A stretch of DNA of 64,000 bases from Arbacia lixula (GCA_963669155.1 OZ022591.1:20240605-20304604); one strand, 5' to 3'. Counted from the first letter of the stretch, positions 34,919 through 47,156 are shown. Notes: a model not told the origin generated them from the sequence alone. A program made the numbers and translations.

Positions 34919-36554
34919 TGTCTCGCCCACCGGAGGTGAAGGCGAGACTAAGGGATCCAAGTGGCGTCCGTCCGTCGTCCGTCCATCGTCCGTCCGTCGT
35001 CCGTCGTCCGTCCGTCGTCCGTCGTCCGTCGTCCGTCACAAATGTTAAAGTTTACCTGCAAGACTCTCTTATGATCCATAACTTGGCAACTGTTACAGCA
35101 ATGGCAGCCACACTTGGTTGATAGAAGCACTAGGGGTATCTTCATGTTATGGTGTTGTCAGAGGTCATGTGATGATGTCAAAGGTCATTTGAGGTCATAT
35201 ATTAAAGAGTATGTGCAAGACTCTCTTTTTCTATGTTAAAGTTTACCTGCAAGACTCTCTTTTGACAAATAACTTCACATAGGTTGCTTGGATTACAACC
35301 TAACTTGGGTCATAGATGCACTGGGGGAACCTTCATGTTATGGTACCGTTGGAGGTCACAGGATAAGGTCAAAGGTCATTTGAGGTCATATGTTAAAGTT
35401 TACCTGCAAGACTCTCTTTTGACAAATAACTTCACATGGGTTGCTTGGATTACAACCTAACTTGGGTCATAAATGCACTGGGGGTACCTTCATGTTATGG
35501 TACCGTTGGAGGTCACAGGATAAGGTCAAAGGTCATTTGAGGTCATACATTAAAGTTTACCTGCAAGACTCTCTTCTGACAAATAACTTCACATGGGTTG
35601 CTTGGATTACAACCTAACTTGGGTCATAGATGCACTGGGGGTACCTTCATGTTATGGTGCCGTTGGAGGTCACAGGATAAGGTCAAAGGTCATTTGAGGT
35701 CATACGTTAAAGTTTACCTGCAAGACTCTCTTTTGACAAATAACTTCACATAGGTTGCTTGGATTACAACCTAACTTGGGTCATAGATGCACTGGGGGTA
35801 CCTTCATGTTATGGTACCATTGGAGGTCACAGAATAAGGTCAAAGGTCATTTGAGGTCATACGTTAAAGTTTACTTGCAAGACTCTCTTATCACACATAA
35901 CTCATCACATGTTGCTACAATGGCAATCAAACTTGGATGATGGATGCACTGGGGGCACCTGCATGTTATTGTGCTGTAAGAGGTCACATGATAAGGTCAA
36001 AGGTCATTTGAGGTCATACATTAAAGTTTACTTGCAAGACTCTTGCTGAAGGCTTCCTAACTTGTGCACAGAATTGTGTGAGCATGTGTGAGCATTACTG
36101 ATGTAGATTTAGGCAAACATTACTCATGCACATTTATGCAAATTTATTCAAAGTCACTATTTTGCACCTGATTTTGATGTAAACTTTATTCCATGTTCAG
36201 TTTTCAACTGCAGCACTAATTTTAACCTTTTTACATTTCTATGCCCCCCAGAGACAAGGTTTACTTCGCCTCTATTGTGCAACTGATTATCATCCTGTTT
36301 TGTCTTTGTCTAATCTAATAGAACTTGGTGGAGGCTTTTTATTCCATCTCAAAGAAGGGGGAAGGTGGGGGAGGGGGAGTAGATAGAGGAAGTAGCATTG
36401 CGTGAAATAGCCCTTCTCATTTATGGAATGTTACATTCTATGGCAGATATTTCACAATCAGCCAGGGATACAATTCTTTTGCGTAGCAACGGAGATCGCG
36501 ATATTTCTGGTTATTTTCGCAAGTGGGCGAGACACAATATTGCTAATGCCTTGT
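34919..36554. mobile_element. Repeat element 2, same family as element 1
   Basis: Left end TGTCTCGCCCACCGGAGG at 34919, followed by a longer (CGTC)n run. The right end has GTGGGCGAGACA at 36523-36534 and the shared CAATATTGCTAATGCCTTG. Flanks outside the shared ends differ from element 1, so the two are separate insertions or a duplicated element. The segment 36030-36180 is nearly identical to 34250-34400. Confidence 0.65.
35073..36045. repeat. 157-bp tandem array 2 (about 6 units)
   Basis: The same monomer as array 1: CATANGTTAAAG-type starts at 35230, 35387, 35544, 35701, 35858 and 36015, again 157 bases apart. The AGGTCA quartet recurs in each unit; the first unit has one half-site changed (ATGTCA). 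Confidence 0.95.
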
Positions 36555-36775
36555 TTGTTATTTCTGCTCATACTAGGTACAAATGATCCTTGGGTAAAAC
36601 CACATCTGTTGATGAGGATGATGAGGTCAAAGGTCATCTCGGCACCGTTTTAAATATTTGAGGAAAAAAATAGCACTGTTTATCGATTGCCAAATCAGGT
36701 GAGACTCTGGTTCGCGGACCACCTTGTTAATTAAGTCACAGCGTTACTGTAGCTGCCACGTAGTCACATAATGTA

Positions 36776-37425
36776 CAGTTGAGGCCAAAAGTTTACAAAC
36801 ACGCATGGAATTCAGTGAAATTTGTTCGCGTGCTAAACATGGTAAAATCTACTATATCTTCAGAAATATAAATACTTCCATGACGAATTTGGTATCAAAT
36901 GAAAGAGCGTATCAAGTTCTTTCACATGATTGGAATGCCGTTGGGATTAAATTATAATTCAGTTGGAATTTTCTTTGAAGAAAAAAAGTAATATTCGTGT
37001 TAGATGTATTCTATTGTTTGTTATTATATTTTCAAACATCATTTCATAGAAATATATAGATGTCAAATTTATGATATATGTTACATTTTCTATCATGATA
37101 TGTCACCACTGAACAAAAAAGTGCAAGCTGAAAAGCTTGTGTTGAGATGTAACCAGCACAAATATGAAATGTTTTGGTCAAGTTTTATTTTTTAATTTGT
37201 CTAAAATATGAAGATTTTCTGGGGAGAAATGACACCTATATATTTTTTAGCTCCTGATAACATATCAGTGTGATGGAGGGGCATGACATATTTATTTGCT
37301 GGATATCAAATTTGTCGTGCTAGTACAAATATTTTATAAGATATTGGAAATTTTATGACGTTTGGCAAGTGTCAACTTTTCCTTGAATTTCCTGGGTGTA
37401 TGTAAACTTCTGTAAACCTCAACTG
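36776..37425. mobile_element. Tc1-like non-autonomous element, 650 bp
   Basis: The left end CAGTTGAGGCCAAAAGTTTA and the right end ...TGTAAACCTCAACTG are inverted. Both resemble the Tc1/Sleeping Beauty terminus (CAGTTGAAGTCGGAAGTTTA), including the GTTTACANACAC block. The left end follows TA. No transposase frame is present. Confidence 0.75.
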
Positions 37426-38023
37426 TTTGTTTGGTAACAAATTAATCTGCTGCTCTTTAGCACCCCTTAACTCAAATACATGTATGTTAAAAAATTAATG
37501 CAGTGCCCTTTTATATATTCGTGTGGTCCCACACAGAACGAATGATAGTCCAATTTGTACTGAAATGTGCAATGTATTCGCAATTGTTGTATTTAGTTGA
37601 CGTCATACATCGCGTTGCGTGTGTCTCAGAGAATGGGGCATCTTTAATAAACTGTCGCTAATCATTACTGATAATAAATTGATATCACTTTAAATATACC
37701 TGATCATTCTTTCAATCATTTTGACTTGTAAATGGCTTTGTACAGTGTGTGTCTAATGTCCATACATGAATGTTTGGTGACTGCTACTGTATTACAGTAG
37801 GCCTACACGTGTATTCATGGTGTCGTTTTGTTCATGGTGTCGTATTTATCTTCAAATTATTTTTTAAGAATGCATTGGATAGATATCTGTTTGACTGCTT
37901 CCATATAAAGTATTGCCCAACTCCTCATGCACATAGCCGTGCAGGTGTTGCCGCTGTGTTCTTCCATGGGGTCCTATAGTCCCGTACAAATACATGTAGT
38001 GTGTACATGCATAGACGGGGGGA

Positions 38024-38031
38024 CGTGTCCC

Positions 38032-38063
<32 letters not shown>

Positions 38064-38094
38064 TTTTTCGTTCCTGTACGCCCACATGATCATG

Positions 38095-38127
<33 letters not shown>

Positions 38128-38212
38128 ATTCCCCGCGCAATATCAAATTCCCCCCTCCCCCCTTCTTCTTGAGGAAAAACATGCCCTCCCACCTGCGAGG
38201 AGCGATTTCCGC
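38024..38212. repeat. Poly-C/AC repeat with a GGGCGGAAATCGCTCC-type end
   Basis: Two C-runs of 17-18 bases, each followed by (AC)n, then CCCCTCCCCCCTTCTTCTTG and GGAGCGATTTCCGCCCATGG. In reverse complement this end matches the start of the poly-G repeat at 52,022, so both are copies of one family. Confidence 0.7.
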
Positions 38213-38829
38213 CCATGGCTATAATGTGGTATCACACAACACCACAATCTAATATTCAACATGATAATACGTGTATAGAAATTTCAATAAAAATAAAGAT
38301 CTATTTTAAAAAATATATATATTTGAGTATGCCTCCGCAATGCAGTTGCTTTCGGGTTGTTATTGCATGTCAATGAACTGATTTGATTTTGAGCATAGGC
38401 CGGAGGGAAGAGGTCAAAGTCAAATCCTGAAATGTCTTCTTTTTTTTAAATGGTGACGAGATATTTTGCATTGAATTTAATCAAACTTAGTGATGTATGA
38501 CAAGTCTCTCTCAAGTTGTATCGCCAAATAGCAAGTTTGCCATTTTTAAGGATTACATTTGACTAATTATTCGAGAATTTGGCAAGACTTCAATGTGTGC
38601 GCTGGAGGGCGGAAGCATACCAGTTTTTAGTTTCTTGTAAAGGATAGAGAACCATACATCATACAACAAGAGGAAAGGTAGGTAATTATTTGAAATACTG
38701 CTAGGTTTCTTTTTTAATAGAGTGAGTTGTAGACTCACTTTCTATACATGTATATTTATATCAATGATTTTGAAATGTCAGTTATGCCTTGCTAACGTGT
38801 CTTTGCTTCATATGAACATTCCTACAATT

Positions 38830-39170
38830 TTTGTACAGTTCAATTTTAGTTTCTTTTTTATCCATCCATTTGATTAAGTTGTTAAATTGTCATTCAAAAT
38901 TGATTCTTCAACTTGTGAATCTTTATCAGAATGATACAGAACTGTACCATCTGCGTACAGATGAAATGAACATTTGTCAAACTAAGAAGCTAAAGCATTG
39001 ATAAATATCGAAAACCAGTGAAGCCCGATTAAACTACAATGGGGCACACCGTTATTGATATTATAGTTTTTCAGACGGTATAAATTCCTTCAACAGAGTT
39101 AAAATTCTTCTCTTGGACAAGTTACCTGTAACCAATCTTGATTACTTCATGTGATGACTGCGGGTTTATT
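38830..39170 (-). mobile_element. Decayed LINE reverse-transcriptase remnant
   Basis: On the minus strand, broken translation gives NNGVPHCSLIGLHWFSIFIN, then HLYADGTVLYHSDKDSQVEE and LIKWMDKKET-like residues. These follow the order of non-LTR RT motifs (GVPQGSILGPLLF, YADDTVLY). The second catalytic Asp is changed to Gly and several frameshifts are present. It is old and inactive. Confidence 0.6.
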
Positions 39171-40254
39171 CCACATTTCAAACTCGATCATTACATAGCA
39201 CTTACAGACAGGTTGTCCCATTTGCAAAACTCATGAAAGTCGGTAGGAATCGGCGATAAGATGTATGAAATCTCAGTCTAGCTTTACGAACATTTTCAGG
39301 GAAAGTGGAAAAACTATCCTTGTTAACGGATGAAACCACCAACCATAGTCTACATTCATAATCGTATTGTCCTTATCACCGCGCGATGCAGGCATTCAAT
39401 TTTTTTTTTTTTTGCGCGACTTTTCATACAAAATTTGTATTTTGTAAAATTGTGGAACAAGGTGAATTAAAAACAAAAGACGGGACACCGGTGCAACTGA
39501 TATTATATCGATGGTTCCACTCGCAATCAGCTCGATCATCGCGGCACACCGTCGGGCTGACCCAGCGAACCGGCATTGCCAGTAATCGTGTATATCTGAC
39601 CCAACGAACCGATATTCTCAGTAATCGTGTTTACCGCGGCTGAGCTGAATCCAGCGGCGAATCCCATCACTGGCCAGTTAGTCACATACCAAGCACCCGC
39701 CGAAATATGCTTGATTTTAGATCGATTTTATACCCGGTACTGATTTTAGAGTTGTTCTAAAATGGTTACAACCTGGTATCCACAATTATGTAGACAGAAT
39801 CTACATTCATAGGAAACATATCTTGTCACTCGTCCTAGAGAATAAATACTTTAATTACATGAATAATAAATGTAAGGACTTTCATTTGAAAGGTGGGATG
39901 TGCTTTTCCTGTCAAATTTGTGCCTTATTATGGTCCTCATGCATATTCATGAATGGAAGTCTCACGTCGATGTTAATATTCATGATGAAGAAGTATGTTA
40001 GTCAAAGGTCACCGAATCCAAATACAGTGCGCACTAGACGTGTATACGTTGCATGTAATGACACGACGTAATAGGGGAGCATATACTCCGTGGATTATCG
40101 GATATTCTTCAGTTTAATTGTTGCTAGCTAAGCCAATTGTCAATTATACAATTCTCGATATAAATTTCTGTGTTGCTGTTACTTTCCATATATCAGTCTT
40201 TTAAAAAAAAAGATAGGCAAAGAAAAAGAGGCCCATGCGGGTCAATTTGCATGT

Positions 40255-40746
40255 TTTGTCTGTATTATTACGTATATGTGTCTGTGTGTCTGTGTTTAAT
40301 TGCCTGTCTGTATGTGTCTGTATGTATCTGTGTCCTAATGTGTTTGTCCTGATGTGTGTATGTTGTGTGTGTCTGTGTGCAGTACATATGTGTCTGATGT
40401 ACTGTTTGTACGTGTCTGCGTGTGTGTATTTGTCTAGCTGCGTCTGTATTTGTGTCTCTTTTGTGTGTTTGTCTTGATGTGTGTCTGTTTTGGTCTGTGA
40501 ATTTGTCTGTGTATCTGTATGTGGCTATTCGTGTCTCTGGAAGTATCTGCGTGTTTGTATGTGATTTTGTGTGTGCCGGTGCATGTGTTTGTGTCTGTGT
40601 GTTTGACTATGTGTATGTGTGTGTTTATCTGTATGTACATTTGTGTATGTTTATATACTTGTCGTGTCAGTGTAGCCGTATGTGTCGTGTTAGTATAGTC
40701 GTGTGTGTATGTGTATTGTGTCTGTGTGTCTGTCTGTCTGTGTGTG

Positions 40747-40787
<41 letters not shown>

Positions 40788-41112
40788 CTGTGCCTGTATG
40801 CCTGGTTGTGTCTGTGTAAGTATTTGTCTCTGTTTTTTTCCGTGTACATGAAAACTCGTGTACCCACACACACATCACACACAGACACATACTCACATAC
40901 ACACACCCCGCACATGTGAACCCATATTTTTTTCACACATATACAAAAACACACCAACACAGACACATACAAACATAAACCAGACACATATAAATACACA
41001 TATATACAGACACACAGGCAAAATACAAACACATATACACAAAAACAGACACATACCGGTACACACAGATAAACACATATACCCACACAGAAAGACACCC
41101 ACTGGCATATAA
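40255..41112. repeat. TGTCTG/TGTG minisatellite followed by its CA-rich complement
   Basis: About 600 bases of TGTGTCTGT-type repeats (40255-40850) are followed by about 250 bases of ACACAGACAC-type repeats (40862-41112). Transcribed RNA could fold into a long imperfect stem. Confidence 0.85.
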
Positions 41113-41118
41113 CTCACA

Positions 41119-41940
41119 CCTAGATAGCAAAATATCTGGGACCCATATGGGCTAGATATGCTCTAGGCCTGGAGCATCTGGGCCCATATGGCCCCGTTTG
41201 GCCCATCTGGGACCCATCTATATTTTGCACCGTACACCCCGTCTGGGGCCCATATGGGCCCCAAAAAATCAAAATGGAGCGATGATATTTCACAAGTCAT
41301 ACTTGGATAGGCTACATACGAAGACATAATCCTTATGCTATCCTATCCTCATCCTATTTCATCTTATCCTATCCTATCCTACCCGATCATATCGTATTCC
41401 TTAGTACACTCATTTCCATATATATAGTACTACGGAAATTTACTTCAAAAAATATTGGTTAGTACAATTAAAGATGAACGTTATTCTTGTCTGGACTGAA
41501 TTAGGTGGCACTAGTTTTCTTTTTAATAAAACGGTTATTGGAATGTATTATTAAATATTTCTTTTATCTAGTTATATGCCAGTTATCTTTTCAAATGTGC
41601 AAAGATATGACACAAGTCAATAGGCCTAATGCATGCATGAATATTCATGAGCATCTCAGTTATCATTTGGGTTCGAGGTGGAAAAAACACATGTGGGCCC
41701 CATAAGGGTTTTATATGGCCCAATCGACCCAGAAATAAGACCACATTGTCCATATACATACCATATGGGGGCCATATGGTTTTATCATGGACCCTAATCG
41801 TGGTAGGGTCCATGGTTTATTATCTGGGTTCTAGGTGGGACAAACCATATGGGCCCCATATGGGTTTAACATGGTACATAATGGGCCCCAGTAGACCCAC
41901 ATTATTCCCAAATGGGCCCCAGATACTTTGCTATCTGGGC
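41119..41940. mobile_element. Inverted-repeat element rich in CCATATGGG palindromes
   Basis: The ends TAGATAGCAAAATATCTGGG (41121) and CCCAGATACTTTGCTATCTGGG (ending 41939) are inverted copies. Inside are many GGGCCCATATGGGCCCC-like palindromes, mostly in the first 150 and last 280 bases. The middle (41,280-41,640) is ordinary AT-rich DNA. It is probably a non-autonomous DNA transposon. Confidence 0.6.
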
Positions 41941-42045
41941 ACTGACACACAGATTCACAAACGAACGTTAAGTTCTGTTTTCATCATGTTCATGGTTCAA
42001 ATTATTGCCATGGAGGCAAAAATAGAATCAGCAAGAGCGTCACAA

Positions 42046-42120
42046 ATTGTCGCCGGCGACAATATGTGCCGATTTGTGCAAAACTATTGTCACCGCGTCA
42101 CAAGTTGTCGCCGGCGACAA
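42046..42120. repeat. Two copies of the palindrome TTGTCGCCGGCGACAA
   Basis: At 42047-42062 and 42105-42120, 58 bases apart. Each is extended by CACAA/TTGTG-type flanks into an imperfect palindrome of about 28 bp. The GC-rich core stands out from the AT-rich surroundings. Confidence 0.9.
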
Positions 42121-44798
42121 TTTGTGCCGCAACATGGGGGCGCCGAAGCAAATTTGCCGACAACTTAACCCATGATAAAGTACACCACGCGCTCACTCAT
42201 ACATACACACATGCACAAGCACTCTAGAAATCATATTTTCTTGGTATACTCTGTAATATCACAACATAATATTCGTGGTACAAGTACAGTCACGCATATG
42301 AAGTACACACTATTCTTCTGTTAAAGTCTTGATTTGGGGGATTTCATCAATGCACGCATGGATCATGATTTTTATTTCAGAATTGAATGGTGATATGATT
42401 TGATTATTTTATCAATTTCAGCATCTTTTCAACTGAACAAAAGTGCAAGGAACATCGCTATATTAAGAGCAAACTACACGAAGCATTACGAAATCATATC
42501 AAAAAGTAAAGATGTCCGATAAGAATTAAACAAAAATAAGAATATATATATTTGAGATAGAGGAGGGGTATACGCCTCTTTCTTCTTATCAAAGTCACTA
42601 CGTCTATTATAACAGTAGATAATATTTCTTATCTGAACCCATAACAGAATTGGAGATTGGCCATTTACCATGCACTGCTAGCATAATAAGTTGTACATCG
42701 GGTGTTGGTGGGTTTTTTTTTTTTTTTTTTTTTTTTTAGTTAACATGGTAATGATACAAGGCTCGGTGCATCGTCAGTAAATGTTCTGAATTATTTTGAC
42801 AATATACGTGACTACAGCATTAGTACTCATCACTTTTTTCTTTTTTCTTTTTTCTTTTTTTTCACGTGACCTTAAATCCTTCAACGAACATGGTGAGATG
42901 GACTTTGTGTGATCCTAGATGTTGTCAAGTCAGTGTGCCAGGCGCATGGTGGCTCGTAGTCCACTGCCTGGACTGTATTGTTTTGAATTCACTTACCGCG
43001 CGCGGGTTAACTCGCGCGTGCGTGCGTGCGTGTGTACGTACGTACATCAATTCTCCACTTCGGGGAAAGTGAATCACTGGGTAAGGCGATATCAGTGGAG
43101 GGCGTGTATGTATTGGTTATAAGTGCGCGCGGGGCTGGGGGTGACGTAAAAATCGTCCAGGACGTGGACTAGGTGGCTTGGAACGGGTAATCAAACCATA
43201 CGATAAGTTCAATTGAATAAAATCAGACACACCAAATAAACAGTTCGCAAACGTTTGAGGAAAACCAGACATAATCATTATAAGGAAGTTGTGTGAAATT
43301 TGTGTAAAATAATTACTTACACGAAACTCTGATCCTTCATGTGTCACTTTATTGGTAATAATGACGTTCGGTATGTTTTGATTGTTTTTGTATACCATTC
43401 GTAAACAAGCCAAACCCAACGCATAAGTTGTCTTCCTTGGAATTTCTGATCAAGATTACAGAGCTAGTGATTACAAGTTTTAAACACAAATTACATTATA
43501 GTACGTCAATATTTCTTAAAACTTTTGCTGATCTGTTTCTGCTATTACTCGATTCAACTAAAAGGGATATTCCAATCCAAACAAAGGTTGCTCTCAGTAG
43601 AAAGAGCAATGTCTGCTGAGAAGCAGAGCAAAACAAGTTTGATGAACTTGACATCGGACAACTGACTTTACGAATGTTTAATCTTGTAGGGGTGGTAATA
43701 CGTCTTCACATGCAGGCGTTGAAAGTCTTCGTGTTACGAAAGAATGCAGGACTTACGGCAATTGTTTTTTGTAACAAAGAAATACATGTATTTATGTTTA
43801 AAAAAAATATTAATTAATTATTTTATGTCTATGAAGGTAAATGTTTCTCTCCAAAGGAGTATAGGGCTGCATGCACTAGCATTGCCCCATCAATAGCAAT
43901 TAGTTCATAAAAACAGTTGTTCAAGAGGCCAAGTGAAATCTGAATACCAAAGAATGCAAAATGATAGCAGGAAAGTGCGCAGCTCATGAATAAGGGGGTG
44001 CCAGTTTGCCTCCCCAAAATGTCCTTTGCTTCTATTTTTAAATCGGGTTCCCGTTAATATTGCTGAGAGTTTACTTCCTCTTTTATATTTGATCAGAATC
44101 AGCGTGTGTAGGAGTATATAACATCTTATAATGTGTAAAATTATTGATATTTCAAACTACGTTGTACACACGTGGATAACACAAAAATCAGCGACATGAT
44201 CAAACACGCAGCATAGTCTTGCTTTCAGAGGCTCATCAGTGCTAACTACATTACTGCCACGAATTATAATGATTGCTTACGATAATTGATTGGACATAGC
44301 AAACAAGAGGCTAGCAATAATTGTTGTTAGTCATAAAACAACACATACAATGCTCCAACCAATCAGGGCCTAGTTGCATAAAACCATTGAGAGTAACTTT
44401 GCAACCAACGGCAACTTCTATGGAAACCTTGAATTTGATTGGTTGTCGGGCAATGTTACCATGGTAGTCACCATTAATGACAGAGTTACCATTAGTGGTA
44501 AGTTTTATGCAACAGGGCCCAGATTTCTGCGAAACATGGTATGTATCAGCATGGTCATGATGGTATATTGGTAGTCGTAGGCCACTACGTAACATTTGGG
44601 GTGCCTTTGGTAATGATAATTTTCAAACCAGGGAGCACCTCATCACTATGGGCATGATGGCCTTAACACGTATGATTGGCATACCATCTCTGTCTACATG
44701 CGGTATACAAGCAGAGATTTGGGATGTAGCGTTGTATGGACAGTTATGACAGTTATGAGAACATAGGCCTATATTCACCTTAGCAATGTAAATGGTTA

Positions 44799-45911
44799 TT
44801 AGTAGTAATCATCGTCCACCCTCTCCACCACCGCGTGAATGTGGACGTTGTTTGGTAGCTCATAGTCGCTTTCATGTACTGGCGCCGGCCACACGACGTG
44901 GTCGCTTCCTCCTTGATCGCCAGCATAACGAGGGTAGTGCCCACCATCCTCATTATCATGGTAGACTGATTCCCTCATGTCGACTGGATCCGGATCGACT
45001 GAGTGAATGAGATAGTCGACGAAAGCGTCATCAATGGTGGACCCAGCTATGATGCCTTCTTCGTCATACTCGCCGCCATAGCCCGCCGCGCCATGACCAA
45101 TGCTGCTCCCGTCGACCACGCTCTCATTCGCGGCGCTTCCTGCGTTCGTAGCCTCGGGAATCGGTCCGTATGCAGAGAGACGATCTTCAGACGTCGTGCT
45201 CCATCGCTTGTCAACAATGGTTGGTCTAGCCGTGGACGTGGCGGCCTTCGCTGCAGCGGCGTTCCAGTCATTAACAACGCTATCAGCGTCTTCATCGTGC
45301 ACAAAGCCCAAATTTTCATTTGCGTTCTTATCTCGACTCGATAAAACGTCATTTTTATAGTCATCGTCGTCGTCCGGGAGATCGTCTAGTTGAAAGGTGC
45401 GTTGATTCGACCTCGGTATCGCGACGTTGATCGCAATGGCGATCAGCGCTGACAGAATAAGAGCCAAAGAAATGATTACCGCAATTTGGGCTCGCGGCGT
45501 CCACGGGTCATACAACGTAACGAACATCTCGCTACAAGTTTCGCTGACGTTATCTACTTCAACAGACCCATTGAGAACAATTGGTTTGATGCAACATTGG
45601 TAGATCTCCCAAGACGTAAGATTTTCGTCGACAGTATAATTATTGATGATTTCGAACACGTCCACGGCGTGTACGACTGTTTCGTCAGTGAGGGAAGTGA
45701 CGATTCGGCTTCCACTGAGGTTGAAGTTGTCGTCATTGTCCATATTCCAGACCCATCGTACAGCGAAAGAATTCTGTTGGATATCATCTACAGTTATGTT
45801 GGAAACTGAGTCCAGCCCGTCACTGCACGATATCAATGCTACGAGGAACAGAACGACTCCGAGCAATGCCGTGAGTTGTGAGGACGATGCCATCATCATG
45901 ATTATGTTCAC
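44799..45911 (-). CDS. Uncharacterised type I membrane protein, single exon, 370 residues
   Basis: I do not recognise a family. Seen directly: an uninterrupted frame from ATG to TAA. A signal peptide fits residues about 1-30 (MMMASSSQLTALLGVVLFLV...). The ectodomain of about 110 residues has six N-glycosylation sequons (N38, N64, N91, N97, N114, N121). Its start, DSVSNITVDDIQQNSFAVRW, resembles the first strands of a fibronectin type III domain, and there are Cys at about 106, 107 and 125. A transmembrane helix lies at about 141-165 (IAVIISLALILSALIAIAIN), then a 205-residue acidic tail full of Asp and Tyr (YGPI, YELP, terminal DDDYY). Coding GC is higher than the flanks. The long antisense frames overlapping it are by-products. 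It may act as a small adhesion or signalling receptor; this is inference. Confidence 0.8.
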   Translation of the reverse strand: MNIIMMMASSSQLTALLGVVLFLVALISCSDGLDSVSNITVDDIQQNSFAVRWVWNMDNDDNFNLSGSRIVTSLTDETVVHAVDVFEIINNYTVDENLTSWEIYQCCIKPIVLNGSVEVDNVSETCSEMFVTLYDPWTPRAQIAVIISLALILSALIAIAINVAIPRSNQRTFQLDDLPDDDDDYKNDVLSSRDKNANENLGFVHDEDADSVVNDWNAAAAKAATSTARPTIVDKRWSTTSEDRLSAYGPIPEATNAGSAANESVVDGSSIGHGAAGYGGEYDEEGIIAGSTIDDAFVDYLIHSVDPDPVDMRESVYHDNEDGGHYPRYAGDQGGSDHVVWPAPVHESDYELPNNVHIHAVVERVDDDYY

Positions 45912-46019
45912 ACTTCAAATCTGAATTGAGATACAAAAATATCACGTGAGACGAAATGCAGATTACACGCATGTCTTCGGATCTACAAAACAATCTTTAC
46001 ACTCCAGTACGTACAACTG

Positions 46020-46769
46020 AACTAAACACAACAAAGTCCCCCCCCCCCCCCCCAAGCAAAGGAGCATAACTTTTGGTCGAAATAGTTTTAAGCAAAAAAA
46101 AATGGCACGATTGTTCCTTAAATTATTGACTAACTTTCGTGTGAAAATCACATTAATCTAATCAGTCATGCTTGAGTGAGCACACATTAAAGGCAAAATT
46201 GTCACTTTTCAAAAGTCACAAGGGTGCTGTTTTAACAGTACATTTTGACATTTCTTGTGCAATTTTTAAAGTGTATTCACTCAACTATGACACGCACAAT
46301 GACATCTTATGTTCAAAATAGGTCACGTTATATTTTTGTCAAAATATCTAGAGTTTTATTTTTTTCACAAAAATAAAGGGTTTTCAAAGTTTCAAACTCA
46401 AGAGGGATAAGTATTTTTAAGCGGTGCTCACTCAACCAGAACAATGGATTAAGTGTCGGGATAGGTGTTAGTGCATCCAGAGATGGGTGATAAACAATGA
46501 AAGGACATAAATTATGCGCAAGAAACGGAATTCATTAAAACTTCATATGACAGAATCTCAAAACTACCCTTGTAACTTTTGAAAAGTGACAATTTTGCCT
46601 TTAATGTGTGCTCACTCATGCATGACTAAGTCGATTAATGCGATTTTCACATGGAAGTTAGTCAATAAGTTTAAACACAATCTTCTTTAATTATATTGCT
46701 CAAAACCTTTTCGATCAAAAGTTATACTATTTTGCTTAGGGTGGACTAACTTTTTTTGTTGTGTTTAGG
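46020..46769. mobile_element. 750-bp element with about 190-bp terminal inverted repeats
   Basis: Left arm ACTAAACACAACAAA..., AGCATAACTTTTGGTCGAAA, GTGAAAATCACATTAATC and TGAGTGAGCACACATTAAAG; the right arm (46,575-46,769) is its reverse complement with a few changes. The left arm holds a C16 run missing from the right. No coding capacity. Confidence 0.75.
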
Positions 46770-47156
46770 AATTGTTCAAACTAATGATTCATGAACTCAT
46801 GACCAACAAGCCTAGCTTCATTGAGATTCCCCATATCCCCTCCAAGTTTAGATGTCACCATCGAAAATAGTTTTTTTTTCTGTCGTGTATTGCTTTTCTA
46901 TATAAGGCCTTAAACGCAATTGGTATACTAAATTGGTATACGTAATCGAAGAAATGGAGGTGGGCTGGTCATTCGGCCAGAAGGAAAGACGATCGATGGA
47001 CATATAAATGAACTGTCTGGACCCCCAGAGCTAACACCAGAGGAAGAGACAGGCAAAGTAGGAGGTGGATGGATGATATTAGAGAATATGGAAACGAACG
47101 CAACGAAATGGGAAAATGAGGAGGAGGCCTTTCCTCAGCGGTGGAGAGAAATAGGC

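Larger units (their letters stand above)
31230..44798. other. Repeat-rich intergenic region without a convincing gene
   Basis: 13.6 kb between the rnf166 stop and the membrane-protein gene. It begins with the rnf166 3' UTR (a possible AATAAA at 32248-32253). The recognisable repeats are listed separately. In the stretches 36,540-36,775, 37,426-38,020, 39,170-40,250 and 42,130-44,798 I found no exon or known repeat apart from poly-T/poly-C runs. At 39,575-39,650 there is a short tandem duplication of about 37 bp. Confidence 0.55.

Noticed and set aside
33134-36045. CRISPR-like array
   Set aside because: The 157-bp units are contiguous near-identical tandem repeats without variable spacers, in an animal genome.
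37850-37980. Possible LINE C-terminal remnant (FKNALDRYLF)
   Set aside because: A short match to a loosely conserved LINE tail; nothing else around it supports a retroelement.
40170-41130. Several 60-165-codon Cys/Val or Thr/His-rich frames
   Set aside because: All are translations of TG/CA minisatellite sequence.
45003-45924. Frames of about 85-113 codons opposite the 370-residue membrane protein
   Set aside because: They are antisense shadows of a GC-richer coding exon; the minus-strand frame has the signal peptide and TM helix.
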